Both the position numbers and the translations under genes were made by a program. The notes beneath the pieces were generated by a model. It saw only the letters and a program-made list of their open reading frames with translations, had not been told where the DNA came from and did no database searches. Shown piece by piece: positions 27,854-37,315 of a stretch of DNA of 64,000 nucleotides; position 1 is the stretch's first letter, and each line of letters begins with the position of its first letter. Origin of the DNA: Paenibacillus oleatilyticus (GTDB lineage: Bacteria > Bacillota > Bacilli > Paenibacillales > NBRC-103111); contig NZ_JAHNZO010000012.1 of assembly GCF_018998565.1 (NCBI RefSeq), positions 1 to 64,000 on the forward strand, given 5' to 3'.

Positions 27854-28216
27854 ATGGCAAACCGTATTTTGATTGTAGACGACGCAGCATTTATGAGAAT
27901 GATGATTCGCGATATTTTAACGAAAAACGGCTATGAAGTTGTCGGAGAAGCAAACGACGGCGCACAAGCGATTGAAAAATTTAAAGAGCTCCGCCCCGAT
28001 CTGGTTACGATGGACATCACGATGCCGGAAATGGACGGTATTCATGCACTTAAAGAAATCAAGAAGCTTGATGGAAATGCCAAGGTCATTATGTGCTCCG
28101 CTATGGGGCAGCAAGCGATGGTTATCGATGCGATCCAGGCAGGGGCCAAAGATTTCATCGTGAAGCCGTTTCAGGCAGACCGTGTTATTGAAGCGATTAA
28201 GAAAACCTTGGGATAA
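27854..28216 (+). CDS. cheY: Chemotaxis response regulator CheY
   Basis: A 120-residue single-domain receiver. Acidic pocket D9-D10, phosphoacceptor D54, switch residue S82 and the conserved K104 (FIVKPF) are in place. In Bacillus CheY-P binds FliM and promotes counterclockwise rotation; phosphate comes from CheA (37316) and is removed by FliY and CheC. TAGGAGGAATGG precedes ATG 27854. Located in the flagellar part of the operon next to fliY. Confidence 0.97.
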   Translation: MANRILIVDDAAFMRMMIRDILTKNGYEVVGEANDGAQAIEKFKELRPDLVTMDITMPEMDGIHALKEIKKLDGNAKVIMCSAMGQQAMVIDAIQAGAKDFIVKPFQADRVIEAIKKTLG

Positions 28217-28267
28217 TTTCAACAGGGGTTAAACGATGGGTCTTGCGCAAATTGAAAGGAAAGTGAA

Positions 28268-28921
28268 ATGTTGAGAAGACTCAGAGCCAAGTTATCGTCC
28301 GGTGTAGCCATGGTTTTGATGCAAACAGCAGTATGGCCTGCTGCTGTTTGTTTTGCGGAATCGGAGAACCCGGCCCCCTCTGGGGCGGGAATGCTCGGAA
28401 CACCGGATCGGCTTGTAACGGAAGGCAGTTCAGGGGGCACGTTCTGGATGATCTTCCAAGTCCTTTTTTTTCTACTACTTATTATCGGAATTTTTCTGGT
28501 CATCGTGAAGATGATTTCGCAGAAAAATAAATTTTTATCCGGGCGGTCGATACGATCCTTGGGCGGATTGCCGCTCGGACAAAATAAATCGATTCAAGTT
28601 GTCGAAATCGGCCGTTCGCTTTATATCGTCGGAGTAGGGGAGAACATTCAGCTGCTCGAAAAGATCGAGGATGAAACCGAGGTCGCTTTGATTACGGAAC
28701 TGATGTCTTCCGGTCCGGCGTTTGCGGGCCCGACCTTCGATTCCATAGGAGGCTGGCTCAAAAAGCTTCGCAACAAGCCGGCAGTCGAAGAAGAAATGGA
28801 AGTGACAGCCTCGTTCCAAGAGGTGTTTCACACGAAAATCCAGCATATGTCGGATCAGAAGAAACAAATGGAGCAACTGCTCAAGCAAGACACTAATTCA
28901 GATCGGTTGAATGATAAATGA
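28268..28921 (+). CDS. fliO: Flagellar biosynthetic protein FliO (FliZ)
   Basis: A 217-residue membrane protein that assists assembly of the FliP export pore. It begins with a cleavable-looking signal peptide (about 1-30, ending near CFAES), then a short external part, a transmembrane helix at about 58-80, and a cytoplasmic domain with the FliO core (RSIRSLGGLPLGQNKSIQVVEIG). The tail is charged and helical. Its stop overlaps the fliP start (ATGA, 28918-28921). Confidence 0.9.
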   Translation: MLRRLRAKLSSGVAMVLMQTAVWPAAVCFAESENPAPSGAGMLGTPDRLVTEGSSGGTFWMIFQVLFFLLLIIGIFLVIVKMISQKNKFLSGRSIRSLGGLPLGQNKSIQVVEIGRSLYIVGVGENIQLLEKIEDETEVALITELMSSGPAFAGPTFDSIGGWLKKLRNKPAVEEEMEVTASFQEVFHTKIQHMSDQKKQMEQLLKQDTNSDRLNDK

Positions 28922-29682
28922 TGAAATTCAATAAAAGGCTCATTTTCCTGCTGATTCTTCTTGTTCTGTGCGGTTCGCTCGCAAGCCCAGCCTATGCGGC
29001 CGATCCGATTCCCGGAATGAACATCGATATCGGGACATCCGACAATCCGCAGGGGGCTTCGAGCGCCATTACCATCGTGCTGCTGATTACCATTCTCAGC
29101 ATCGCTCCGGCCATTCTGATCATGATGACCAGCTTTACCCGAATCGTCATCGTGCTCGGCTTTGTCCGGACGTCGCTCGGTACGCAGCAAATGCCGCCGA
29201 ACCAAATGCTGATCGGTCTTGCGTTATTTCTGACCTTTTTCATCATGGCGCCAACGCTTGGGGACATCAACCAAACGGCTGTGCAGCCTTATCTTAAGGG
29301 CGAGCTGACCCAGACGGCAGCGCTGGAGAAAGCATCCGTTTCGATCAAGAAGTTCATGTTTCAGCATACGCGGGAGAAAGACTTGAAGCTGTTCCTGGAT
29401 TACACCAAGGCGCCACGGCCCAGCGGAGTGGAAGATACGCCGCTTACGTCGCTTGTACCCGCTTATGCGATTAGCGAGTTAAAGACGGCGTTTCAGATGG
29501 GCTTTATGATCTTTATTCCGTTTTTGGTCATTGATATGGTTATTGCCAGTACGCTGATGGCGATGGGGATGATGATGCTGCCGCCGGTAATGATTTCGTT
29601 GCCGTTCAAAATCTTGCTGTTCATTCTTGTGGACGGTTGGTATCTCGTCGTTCGTTCGCTTCTGCTTAGTTACAATACATAG
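28918..29682 (+). CDS. fliP: Flagellar export gate protein FliP
   Basis: A 254-residue core subunit of the FliPQR export pore. An N-terminal signal peptide (about 1-29, ending PAYAAD) is followed by the family motif MMTSFTRIVIVLGFVRTSLG and, near the end, MGFMIFIPFLVIDMVI and MLPPVMISLPFKILLF, giving about four transmembrane helices. ATG 28918 overlaps the fliO stop; ATG 28921 is an alternative. fliQ and fliR follow directly. Confidence 0.97.
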   Translation: MMKFNKRLIFLLILLVLCGSLASPAYAADPIPGMNIDIGTSDNPQGASSAITIVLLITILSIAPAILIMMTSFTRIVIVLGFVRTSLGTQQMPPNQMLIGLALFLTFFIMAPTLGDINQTAVQPYLKGELTQTAALEKASVSIKKFMFQHTREKDLKLFLDYTKAPRPSGVEDTPLTSLVPAYAISELKTAFQMGFMIFIPFLVIDMVIASTLMAMGMMMLPPVMISLPFKILLFILVDGWYLVVRSLLLSYNT

Positions 29683-29707
29683 ACGGACCAGCCGGGAGGA
29701 GAGCGCA

Positions 29708-29977
29708 TTGAGCTCGGAATTTGTAATCAGATTGGCCGGAGAAGCGGTATACACCACGCTTAAAGCCAGTGCTCCGATGATGGTGCTGGCGCTGGCAGTC
29801 GGCTTGATCATCAGTGTGTTTCAAGCGACGACGCAAATCCAGGAGCAGACCCTTGCCTTTGTTCCGAAAATTGTCGTTGTGCTGCTTGCGATACTTATAT
29901 TCGGCCCTTGGATACTGACGACACTTGTTGATTTTACCTATAATCTGTTGAATAACCTGTATAAATACGTGGGATAG
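29708..29977 (+). CDS. fliQ: Flagellar export gate protein FliQ
   Basis: An 89-residue protein with two transmembrane helices and the family core GLIISVFQATTQIQEQTLAFVPK. It assembles around FliP/FliR in the export gate. The start is TTG 29708 with GGGAGGAG upstream; this gives exactly the B. subtilis length and N-terminus (MSSEFVI), whereas the longer frame from 29627 overlaps fliP. Confidence 0.95.
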   Translation: MSSEFVIRLAGEAVYTTLKASAPMMVLALAVGLIISVFQATTQIQEQTLAFVPKIVVVLLAILIFGPWILTTLVDFTYNLLNNLYKYVG

Positions 29978-29980
29978 GTT

Positions 29981-30772
29981 GTGGGTGAAATGGAGTGGGT
30001 TTTGCAGTATCTTCCCGGATTTTTGTTGTTTTTTTGTCGGATTTCATCGTTTTTTGTCATCGCTCCCGTATTTGCGGCCCGTAATGTGCCGATGCAGCTG
30101 AAGGTAGGGCTATCGTTTTTCGTTGCTTTCATTACGTTCTTCAGTATCGGGTTGACGACGCCGGTGGCTATGGATTCGCTGTATATTCTTTCCGTTTTCC
30201 GGGAAGTGTTTGTGGGACTAACCCTCGGGTTTATAGCGTATATGTTCTTTCAGGTCGTTCAAATCTCCGGTGCATTCATCGACCTTCAAATGGGGTTCGG
30301 TATAGCGAACGTAATCGATCCGCTAACAGGAGCGCAAAGTCCGATTTTGGGCAATCTGAAGTACATGATCGCCATGCTGTTGTTTTTAAGCTTCAACGGT
30401 CATCATTACTTGCTCGAAGGAATTATGCGAAGCTACGAATGGATTCCTTTGAATAACGAGTTGTTTGTTGAAAATTATAACGGTCAGCTTTCGGACTTTA
30501 TGCTGAAGACGTTCTCTCAAGTTTTTGCCATAAGCTTTCAAATGGCGGCGCCGCTAGTCGTCGCGATGTTTCTGACCGATGTCGGTCTTGGGCTTCTCGC
30601 TCGGGTAGCCCCGCAGTTCAACATTTTCGTCATCGGGATTCCGGTGAAGATTATCGTTGGTTTTATTCTGCTGCTTCTCTTGTTTCCAGGATACGAATTG
30701 ATCTACAAAGAGAAATTCTCAACTATGCTGGAAACGATGGCCAAGTTTTTCGGATTGTTCACTGGCAGTTAG
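29981..30772 (+). CDS. fliR: Flagellar export gate protein FliR
   Basis: A 263-residue polytopic membrane protein, single-copy subunit of the FliPQR pore. About six hydrophobic segments; the FliR signature QISGAFIDLQMGFGIANVIDP is present. The start is GTG 29981 or ATG 29990 (MEWVLQYLPGF); neither has a strong ribosome site, and the gap to fliQ is only 3-12 bases, suggesting coupling. flhB follows. Confidence 0.94.
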   Translation: MGEMEWVLQYLPGFLLFFCRISSFFVIAPVFAARNVPMQLKVGLSFFVAFITFFSIGLTTPVAMDSLYILSVFREVFVGLTLGFIAYMFFQVVQISGAFIDLQMGFGIANVIDPLTGAQSPILGNLKYMIAMLLFLSFNGHHYLLEGIMRSYEWIPLNNELFVENYNGQLSDFMLKTFSQVFAISFQMAAPLVVAMFLTDVGLGLLARVAPQFNIFVIGIPVKIIVGFILLLLLFPGYELIYKEKFSTMLETMAKFFGLFTGS

Positions 30773-30790
30773 CGCGTGAGGAGGCAGGCC

Positions 30791-31882
30791 GTGGCTGCAT
30801 TACGTTTAAAGCTGGATTTGCAATTGTTCTCGGGAGAGAAAACGGAAGCGGCGACGCCTAAGAAAAAACAAGAAGCCCGCAAAAAAGGACAAGTGGCCAA
30901 AAGCATGGAAGTGCCGGCCGCCTTCATCTTGTTTTTCTCCTTCTTATCGTTTTTCTTGTTCGGAGGCTATATGAAAGAGCGACTTGTCAGTTTGTTTCGC
31001 TCGATCTTCATCGACTTTCTCAATATGAACGTCACCATGGATAACAGTATGGTGTTATTCGAAAAGATCGCTACACAAATGTTGTTGATTCTCGGCCCAA
31101 TTTTTTTGATCTCGATGGTCATCGGCGTTGTGGGAAATTATGTGCAGATCGGCTTTTTGTTTACGGGCGAACCGCTCATGATGAAGTTCAGCAAAATTAA
31201 CCCTCTCGAAGGGGCAAAGCGGCTGTTCTCCATGCGGGCTATCGTCGATTTTCTCAAATCGGTGCTCAAGATGACGGTAATTGGAGTAGTTGTTTATTCG
31301 ACGCTAATGGCGGAAAAGGACAACATCTTGCAGCTTGCGCGGCTGCCACTGGAAGAAATTATCGCTTTCACCGCTTCCTTGACACTGCAGCTTGGGATTA
31401 AAATCGGATTGATTTTGATCGTCATGGCAATTTTGGATTACATATATCAGCGTTACGAGCATGAGAAGAGCTTGCGGATGTCCAAGCAGGATATTAAAGA
31501 CGAATACAAGAAAACGGAAGGGGATCCGCTGATTAAAGGGAAGATCCGCGAGAAGCAGCGCCGCATGGCATTGCAGCGGATGATGCAGGACGTTCCTAAA
31601 GCGGACGTCGTCATCACGAACCCGACGCACTTTGCCGTCGCGCTTCAATACGATGCCTCCAAGATGCAGGCACCTACCGTTATCGCCAAGGGGACCGATT
31701 ACATCGCCTTGAAGATAAGGCAGATTGCCAAGGATAACGGCATCATAACGATGGAAAACAAACCGCTCGCCCGCGCGTTATACGCGCAGGTTGAGATCGG
31801 AGAATCGATACCGGCCGATATGTTTCAGGCCGTAGCCGAGGTGCTGGCATACGTATACAAAGTTAAAGGAAAAGCGAACTAA
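30791..31882 (+). CDS. flhB: Flagellar export switch protein FlhB
   Basis: A 363-residue membrane protein with four transmembrane helices and a self-cleaving cytoplasmic domain whose NPTH motif (NPTHFAVALQYD) is intact. Cleavage after Asn allows FliK to switch export to filament-class proteins. The N-terminus LDLQLFSGEKTEAATPKKK is typical. GTG 30791 is preferred, as GAGGAGG (30778-30784) ends 6 bases before it; the longer frame (30776) starts upstream of that site. The separate YlqH at 899-1195 duplicates this C-domain. Confidence 0.96.
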   Translation: MAALRLKLDLQLFSGEKTEAATPKKKQEARKKGQVAKSMEVPAAFILFFSFLSFFLFGGYMKERLVSLFRSIFIDFLNMNVTMDNSMVLFEKIATQMLLILGPIFLISMVIGVVGNYVQIGFLFTGEPLMMKFSKINPLEGAKRLFSMRAIVDFLKSVLKMTVIGVVVYSTLMAEKDNILQLARLPLEEIIAFTASLTLQLGIKIGLILIVMAILDYIYQRYEHEKSLRMSKQDIKDEYKKTEGDPLIKGKIREKQRRMALQRMMQDVPKADVVITNPTHFAVALQYDASKMQAPTVIAKGTDYIALKIRQIAKDNGIITMENKPLARALYAQVEIGESIPADMFQAVAEVLAYVYKVKGKAN

Positions 31883-31906
31883 TCCCGGAAAGGAGGACAC
31901 CCTGCA

Positions 31907-33940
31907 ATGAAAGCAAAAGACCTGGTCGTGCTGATCGGCGTGATCGGCATCGTTCTGATGATGGTCGTCCCGCTGCCGATATGGTTGCTGGATGTCCTGC
32001 TGATTATTAACATATCGGCTGCTCTCATGATCATTTTGATCGGCATGAACACACAGGATGCGCTTCAGTTCTCCATCTTTCCGTCGCTCCTGCTCATCAC
32101 CACCTTGTTCCGGCTTGCGCTGAACGTATCGACAACCAGAAACATTTTGGCCCATGGGGACGCAGGCAACGTGGTCAGCACCTTCGGATCGTTCGTTGCC
32201 CAAGGCAACATTGTCGTCGGCTTTGTGGTCTTTATCATTTTGGTGCTGGTGCAGTTTATCGTCATTACCAAAGGCTCGGAGCGGGTTGCCGAGGTAGCCG
32301 CACGGTTTACGCTCGACGCGATGCCGGGGAAACAAATGAGTATCGACGCGGATTTGAACGCAGGGCTGATCAACGAACAGCAGGCCAGAGAACGACGCGA
32401 GAAAATCTCACGCGAGGCCGACTTTTACGGCGCTATGGACGGTGCGAGCAAATTCGTCAAAGGGGATGCGATCGCCGGCATTATCATGCTGCTGATCAAT
32501 ATCATCGGCGGCTTGATTATCGGAATGGCGATGAAAGGGATGTCGCTTAGTGAAGCGGGAGCGCTCTATTCGATCCTGACGATCGGGGACGGTCTCGTCA
32601 GCCAAATTCCGGCACTGCTGATCTCTACCGCAGCAGGGATTATCGTGACGAGGGCGGCTTCCGAAGGAAACTTGGCCCACGACTTGACATCGCAAATCTT
32701 TTCTTACCCGAAGCTGCTTTATATTGTAGCGGGAACGATTACGGCGCTGGGCATTTTCACGCCGATCCATCTGATCACGACATTGCCGATCGCTGCCGTG
32801 CTGGCATTCGCGGCTTACAAGATGCAGCAAACCATGAACCGCAAGCAAGCTGCTGAAGTCCAGCTTGAGGAGGAACAGCAAATCGAAGAAGTACGAAGCC
32901 CCGAAAGTGTCATCGGCTTGCTGCAGGTCGATCCGATCGAGTTCGAGTTCGGATACGGACTTATCCCGCTGGCGGATACGCAGCAGGGCGGCGACCTGCT
33001 CGATCGCGTCATTCTCATTCGCAGACAGTGCGCGCTCGAGCTCGGAATCGTCGTGCCGGTGATCCGGATTCGCGATAACATTCAACTGCGCCCGAACGAA
33101 TATGTCATTAAGATTAAAGGCAATACGGTCGCGCGCGGCGATTTGTTACTCGGCCACTACTTGGCAATGAGTCCGGGAATCGACGACGATTCGATTACAG
33201 GGATCGATACGCTGGAGCCGGCTTTCGGGCTGCCGGCGCTATGGATTGACGAACAGACCAAGGAACGGGCCGAGCTTTCCGGCTACACGGTCGTCGATCC
33301 ACCATCCGTTGTCGCGACGCATTTGACGGAAATTATTAAGAAGCATGCTCACGAGCTGCTGGGCCGCCAAGAAACGAAGGCGCTTATCGAGAATGTCAAG
33401 GAGCATCACCCGGCACTGGTCGACGATTTAATCCCGAACGTACTGTCGATCGGCGACGTGCAAAAAGTGCTGGTCAAGCTGCTTCGCGAAAAAATATCCG
33501 TCCGCGATCTCGTCACCATTCTGGAGACGCTTGCCGATTACGGCACATATACGAAGGATCCGGAAGTGCTGACGGAATATGTCCGGCAGGGCTTGTCCAG
33601 ACAAATTACGCAGCAGTACACGACCGGCGGCGAATCGCTGAAAGTCATTACCGTAGGGCCGACGCTCGAGAAAAAAATTGCGGAATCGGTACAGCAATCG
33701 GATCAGGGCAGCTACCTCGCGCTCGATCCGACGTCCAGCCAAGTGATCTACCAGAAGGTGACCGATCAAGTAACCAAGCTGCTTCAAGCAGGGCAGCAGC
33801 CGATCGTTCTTACCTCGCCCACCATTCGCATGTACTTAAGGCAGCTGCTCGAACGCACCATGCAGGACATTCCGGTTTTATCTTACAGCGAGCTTGAACC
33901 GAGCGTTGAAATTCAGAGCATGGGGGTTGTTAATCTATGA
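31907..33940 (+). CDS. flhA: Flagellar export platform protein FlhA
   Basis: A 677-residue protein: eight transmembrane helices in the first ~320 residues, with the FHIPEP-type loop (AEVAARFTLDAMPGKQMSIDADLNAG), and a large cytoplasmic domain that forms the nonameric ring docking FliJ and chaperone-substrate complexes. AAAGGAGG lies 10-11 bases before ATG 31907. Its stop overlaps the flhF start (ATGA, 33937-33940). Confidence 0.98.
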   Translation: MKAKDLVVLIGVIGIVLMMVVPLPIWLLDVLLIINISAALMIILIGMNTQDALQFSIFPSLLLITTLFRLALNVSTTRNILAHGDAGNVVSTFGSFVAQGNIVVGFVVFIILVLVQFIVITKGSERVAEVAARFTLDAMPGKQMSIDADLNAGLINEQQARERREKISREADFYGAMDGASKFVKGDAIAGIIMLLINIIGGLIIGMAMKGMSLSEAGALYSILTIGDGLVSQIPALLISTAAGIIVTRAASEGNLAHDLTSQIFSYPKLLYIVAGTITALGIFTPIHLITTLPIAAVLAFAAYKMQQTMNRKQAAEVQLEEEQQIEEVRSPESVIGLLQVDPIEFEFGYGLIPLADTQQGGDLLDRVILIRRQCALELGIVVPVIRIRDNIQLRPNEYVIKIKGNTVARGDLLLGHYLAMSPGIDDDSITGIDTLEPAFGLPALWIDEQTKERAELSGYTVVDPPSVVATHLTEIIKKHAHELLGRQETKALIENVKEHHPALVDDLIPNVLSIGDVQKVLVKLLREKISVRDLVTILETLADYGTYTKDPEVLTEYVRQGLSRQITQQYTTGGESLKVITVGPTLEKKIAESVQQSDQGSYLALDPTSSQVIYQKVTDQVTKLLQAGQQPIVLTSPTIRMYLRQLLERTMQDIPVLSYSELEPSVEIQSMGVVNL

Positions 33941-35235
33941 GAGTGAAGCGATATGTCGTAGACTCCATGCCGGATGCCCTGCAAAAAATTCGCACGGACC
34001 TCGGGAAAGACGCTGTCATCATCAATACGAAAGAAATTCGTTCCGGCGGATTTCTCGGCATGTTTTCGAAGAAAAAGATCGAAGTGATCGCTGCCACGGA
34101 TTCCGCAGCCGGAAGCGTTCAGCCGGCTTCCGGTAAGTCGGCGACCGCTACGTTAGCGAAGCCGGTCGCCCCGGCGCCGACTTCGCTTATGGGCAGTACG
34201 GCCGTGTCTACAGCTTACGGGATGCAGCGTGACCGGGAGCGGGGAGCGCAGCCGGCGCTGGCGTTTCCCGAAGTGCCGGACGTGCTTCCGGCAAGCCCGC
34301 CTCCTCAGGCCGCACCTGTTGGGGCACAGCCGACATCTGTCAGCAGCAGAGCCAAGGAAGATACGCTGCTTGAAGAGATCAAGCAAATGAAAGAAATGAT
34401 GCAGAAGCTTTCTTCACAGCGTATGCCGGAGGCAGCCCAAGATCCGGTTTTAGTGGAACTGGAGCGCCGGCTGCTCGATCAGGAGATCGACTCGCAGATG
34501 GTTCAGGAGCTTCTGGCCCGGGTATCGGAGGAAGCCGAAGCCGAGGACGTTCCGATCACGGAACAATTCGCGGTCCATTCGCTCCGGACGCAGCTCCAAA
34601 CGCTGCTTCAGCCGCAGGGCGGCAAAGGGATCGCTTCCGATACCCGAATCGCTCATTTTGTCGGGCCTACGGGCGTCGGCAAAACGACGACGATTGCCAA
34701 GCTGGCTGCCGAACAAGTGCTGAAGCACCGCCGCAAGGTCGGGTTCATCACCTCGGATACGTACCGCATCGCCGCGGTGGAGCAGCTCAAGACGTATGCT
34801 ACCATTTTGAACGTGCCGCTTGAGGTTGTCTTTTCTCCGCTGGATTTGAACAAGGCACTCGAGAATTTGAAAGACTGCGATCTTATTTTTATGGATACGG
34901 CCGGTCGGAACTTCCGCAACGAAATGTACGTTTCGGAGCTGAACGCGCTGCTTCAATCCGGAGGGAAGAGCGAAACGTTTCTGGTGCTCAGCTTAACGAC
35001 CAAATATAAAGATATGAAGGCCATTACGCACAACTTCAGCAAGTTCAAATTAGATAAAGTATTGTTCACGAAAAAGGACGAGACCGATTCGTACGGCGCC
35101 GTCGTTAACCTGATCCGCGATTTTGGATTGCATACTTCTTATATCGCCAACGGACAGAGCGTTCCCGACGATATCGAGGAGTTGAACGAGAGGCAGCTGA
35201 TCGATTGGATTCTGGAGGATAACACCCATGAATGA
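33937..35235 (+). CDS. flhF: Flagellar SRP-like GTPase FlhF
   Basis: A 432-residue SRP-family GTPase controlling placement and number of flagella. Residues 1-~70 form the N-terminal B-domain start (MRVKRYVVDSMPDALQKIR), then a Pro/Ala-rich disordered stretch, an N domain, and the G domain with Walker A GPTGVGKT at 243-250 and the DTAGRNF motif. It overlaps flhA by 4 bases and flhG by 8; FlhG activates its GTPase through the FlhF N-terminus. Confidence 0.97.
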   Translation: MRVKRYVVDSMPDALQKIRTDLGKDAVIINTKEIRSGGFLGMFSKKKIEVIAATDSAAGSVQPASGKSATATLAKPVAPAPTSLMGSTAVSTAYGMQRDRERGAQPALAFPEVPDVLPASPPPQAAPVGAQPTSVSSRAKEDTLLEEIKQMKEMMQKLSSQRMPEAAQDPVLVELERRLLDQEIDSQMVQELLARVSEEAEAEDVPITEQFAVHSLRTQLQTLLQPQGGKGIASDTRIAHFVGPTGVGKTTTIAKLAAEQVLKHRRKVGFITSDTYRIAAVEQLKTYATILNVPLEVVFSPLDLNKALENLKDCDLIFMDTAGRNFRNEMYVSELNALLQSGGKSETFLVLSLTTKYKDMKAITHNFSKFKLDKVLFTKKDETDSYGAVVNLIRDFGLHTSYIANGQSVPDDIEELNERQLIDWILEDNTHE

Positions 35236-36097
35236 TCAGGCACAAGAGCTTCGGAATCTGATCAGGCATCGAGCCAACTCCGCAGAAAAGCCGACACGCA
35301 TTCTCGCCGTTACAAGCGGTAAGGGCGGGGTCGGCAAATCGAACTTTACACTTAATTTTGCTCTTGCGCTTCAAAAAAAAGGATTCAAGGTACTCGTTTT
35401 CGACGCCGATATCGGTCTGGCCAATATCGACGTGCTCATGGGCATTGCGCCGAAGTACAATTTGTATCATTTGTTGAAAAAGGAAAAGACGATTTGGGAC
35501 ATCATTCATAAGGGCTATAACGATTTGCAATTTATTGCAGGAGGCTCAGGTTTCAACGACCTGATCCGGCTGTCCGAGGAACAATTGGATTATTTTCAAG
35601 AGCAAATCGGTCAGCTGAACGGACATGCGGACTTTATCATTTTCGATACGGGGGCCGGGTTGTCGAAAGAAACGCTCAAGTTTATCGTTGCCGCACAAGA
35701 GACGATCGTGGTGACGACGCCGGAGCCGACCTCGATTACCGATGCGTATGCCATTATTAAGATGGTAAGCGCGATGGATTACGACATTCGCTTCCGGCTG
35801 GTCGTCAATCGGGTGACCGATTGGCGGGAAGGCAGACAAACCGCCGAAAAGATCAGCATGGTCGCCAAGCAATTTTTGAATCTGGACATTCCCACCATCG
35901 GCTACGTGCTTGATGATGCTGCGGTATCCAAAGCCGTAAAAAAGCAGGTGCCTTTTACCGTAGCTTTTCCGTCGAGCGGCGCATCCAAATCGATCTATGA
36001 TCTGACCGATGATTTTATTGCGAACCAAAAGCCGGCGGACATGAGCTCGGGGGCGGTCAAAGGCTTCTTGAACCGAATGATTAAGCTGCTTAAATAA
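35228..36097 (+). CDS. flhG: Flagellar number regulator FlhG (YlxH), MinD-like ATPase
   Basis: A 289-residue MinD/ParA-type ATPase. The N-terminal activator helix has the expected Gln/Arg-rich segment (DQAQELRNLIR), the deviant Walker A GKGGVGKS is at 31-38, and FDADIGLANIDVLMG and FDTGAGLS complete the nucleotide site; a C-terminal amphipathic helix (VKGFLNRMIKLLK) is suited to membrane binding. It partners FlhF and also contacts FliM/FliY in Bacillus relatives. Confidence 0.97.
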   Translation: MNDQAQELRNLIRHRANSAEKPTRILAVTSGKGGVGKSNFTLNFALALQKKGFKVLVFDADIGLANIDVLMGIAPKYNLYHLLKKEKTIWDIIHKGYNDLQFIAGGSGFNDLIRLSEEQLDYFQEQIGQLNGHADFIIFDTGAGLSKETLKFIVAAQETIVVTTPEPTSITDAYAIIKMVSAMDYDIRFRLVVNRVTDWREGRQTAEKISMVAKQFLNLDIPTIGYVLDDAAVSKAVKKQVPFTVAFPSSGASKSIYDLTDDFIANQKPADMSSGAVKGFLNRMIKLLK

Positions 36098-36151
36098 AAG
36101 AGAACGTCCTCCGACCTTCAGAATCAGACACAACGCAGAGGAGTGAAACGT

Positions 36152-37267
36152 ATGCAGCCTTACGATGTGCTCGTGGTGGATGATTCGGTTTTTATGAGAA
36201 AAATCATCACCGACCTTATTTCGGGGGACCCGGCGCTGCGGGTAGTAGGAACCGCAAAAAACGGCAAGGAAGCCGTCGAGCTGGTCAAAAAGTTGAACCC
36301 CCATGTTGTAACCATGGATATTGAGATGCCGGAAATGAACGGGTTGGATGCGCTTCGCGCGATTATGAATGAGCACCCTGTTCCGGTCATCATGTTAAGC
36401 AGTCTGACTCAAGAAGGCGCGGCGGAGACCATCAAAGCGCTCGAATGGGGGGCTGTCGATTTCGTCGGAAAACCGTCGGGTTCGATTTCACTCGATTTGC
36501 ATAAAGTCAAGCAGTTGCTGCTCGAAAAACTGCACATCGCGGTAAAAACAAACATGCGTAAGCTGTCGCGTTCCGCGTTGAGCAAACCGTCGCCTAAAGC
36601 GGCGGAGGTGCCGAAAGATCCGCGGCCGTTCTCGGAACCGGCCCCAAGAATGGAACGGCGCCCCGCTACAGGTGCGGCTGGATTCGAACATATCGTCGCC
36701 ATCGGCACCTCAACCGGGGGGCCTCGGGCGCTGCATCAGGTGTTGTCCGATTTCCCGGAGTACTTTCCCGCTCCCGTCGTTATCGTCCAGCATATGCCTC
36801 CTAACTTTACCAAGTCGCTGGCACAGCGGCTCGATTCCGTTTCGAGGCTGCGGGTGGTTGAGGCGGAAGCCGGCATGATTCTGGAGAGCGGCACCGCTTA
36901 TGTGGCCCCTGGCGGCTATCATATGACCGTAGCCCGCAATGGGAACCATTCTTACAAGATCCATCTGACAAAAGAAGATCCGCGCGGCGGACACCGGCCG
37001 TCGGTGGACGTGCTTTTCGAATCGCTGCTGCCGATGAGGGAGCTTAAACGCCACATCGTGCTCATGACCGGTATGGGCTCTGACGGAGCCAAAGGGATGC
37101 TGGCGCTGAAGCAATCCGGAGCCGTAACGACGATTGCCGAATCGGAGGACACCTGCATCGTTTATGGGATGCCCCGCGCGGCGGTGGAGCTGAATTGCGT
37201 AACGCATGTGCTCCCCCAGCAGGAAATTACCGCGAAGCTGGTCCAAGCCGTCGCCCGCGAGCCCTGA
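36152..37267 (+). CDS. cheB: Chemotaxis methylesterase/glutamine deamidase CheB
   Basis: A 371-residue response regulator that demethylates chemoreceptors. Receiver domain with D10-D11 and phosphoacceptor D56; linker of about 50 polar residues; catalytic domain with Ser187 in GTSTGG, the histidine of VQHMPP and the aspartate of MTGMGSDG. ATG 36152 has GAGGAG about 8-10 bases upstream. The matching methyltransferase gene cheR is not in this window. Confidence 0.97.
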   Translation: MQPYDVLVVDDSVFMRKIITDLISGDPALRVVGTAKNGKEAVELVKKLNPHVVTMDIEMPEMNGLDALRAIMNEHPVPVIMLSSLTQEGAAETIKALEWGAVDFVGKPSGSISLDLHKVKQLLLEKLHIAVKTNMRKLSRSALSKPSPKAAEVPKDPRPFSEPAPRMERRPATGAAGFEHIVAIGTSTGGPRALHQVLSDFPEYFPAPVVIVQHMPPNFTKSLAQRLDSVSRLRVVEAEAGMILESGTAYVAPGGYHMTVARNGNHSYKIHLTKEDPRGGHRPSVDVLFESLLPMRELKRHIVLMTGMGSDGAKGMLALKQSGAVTTIAESEDTCIVYGMPRAAVELNCVTHVLPQQEITAKLVQAVAREP

Positions 37268-37315
37268 CTTCCGGGTAAGCCTTGATAGAGCAATTACCAT
37301 GATGGAGGTGTAGAT

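Noticed and set aside
35388-35413. Sigma-D-like promoter: TCAA, 16 bases, GCCGATAT
   Set aside because: The GCCGATAT encodes the conserved ADI residues of the FlhG nucleotide site, and the -35 part is imperfect; it is explained by coding constraint.
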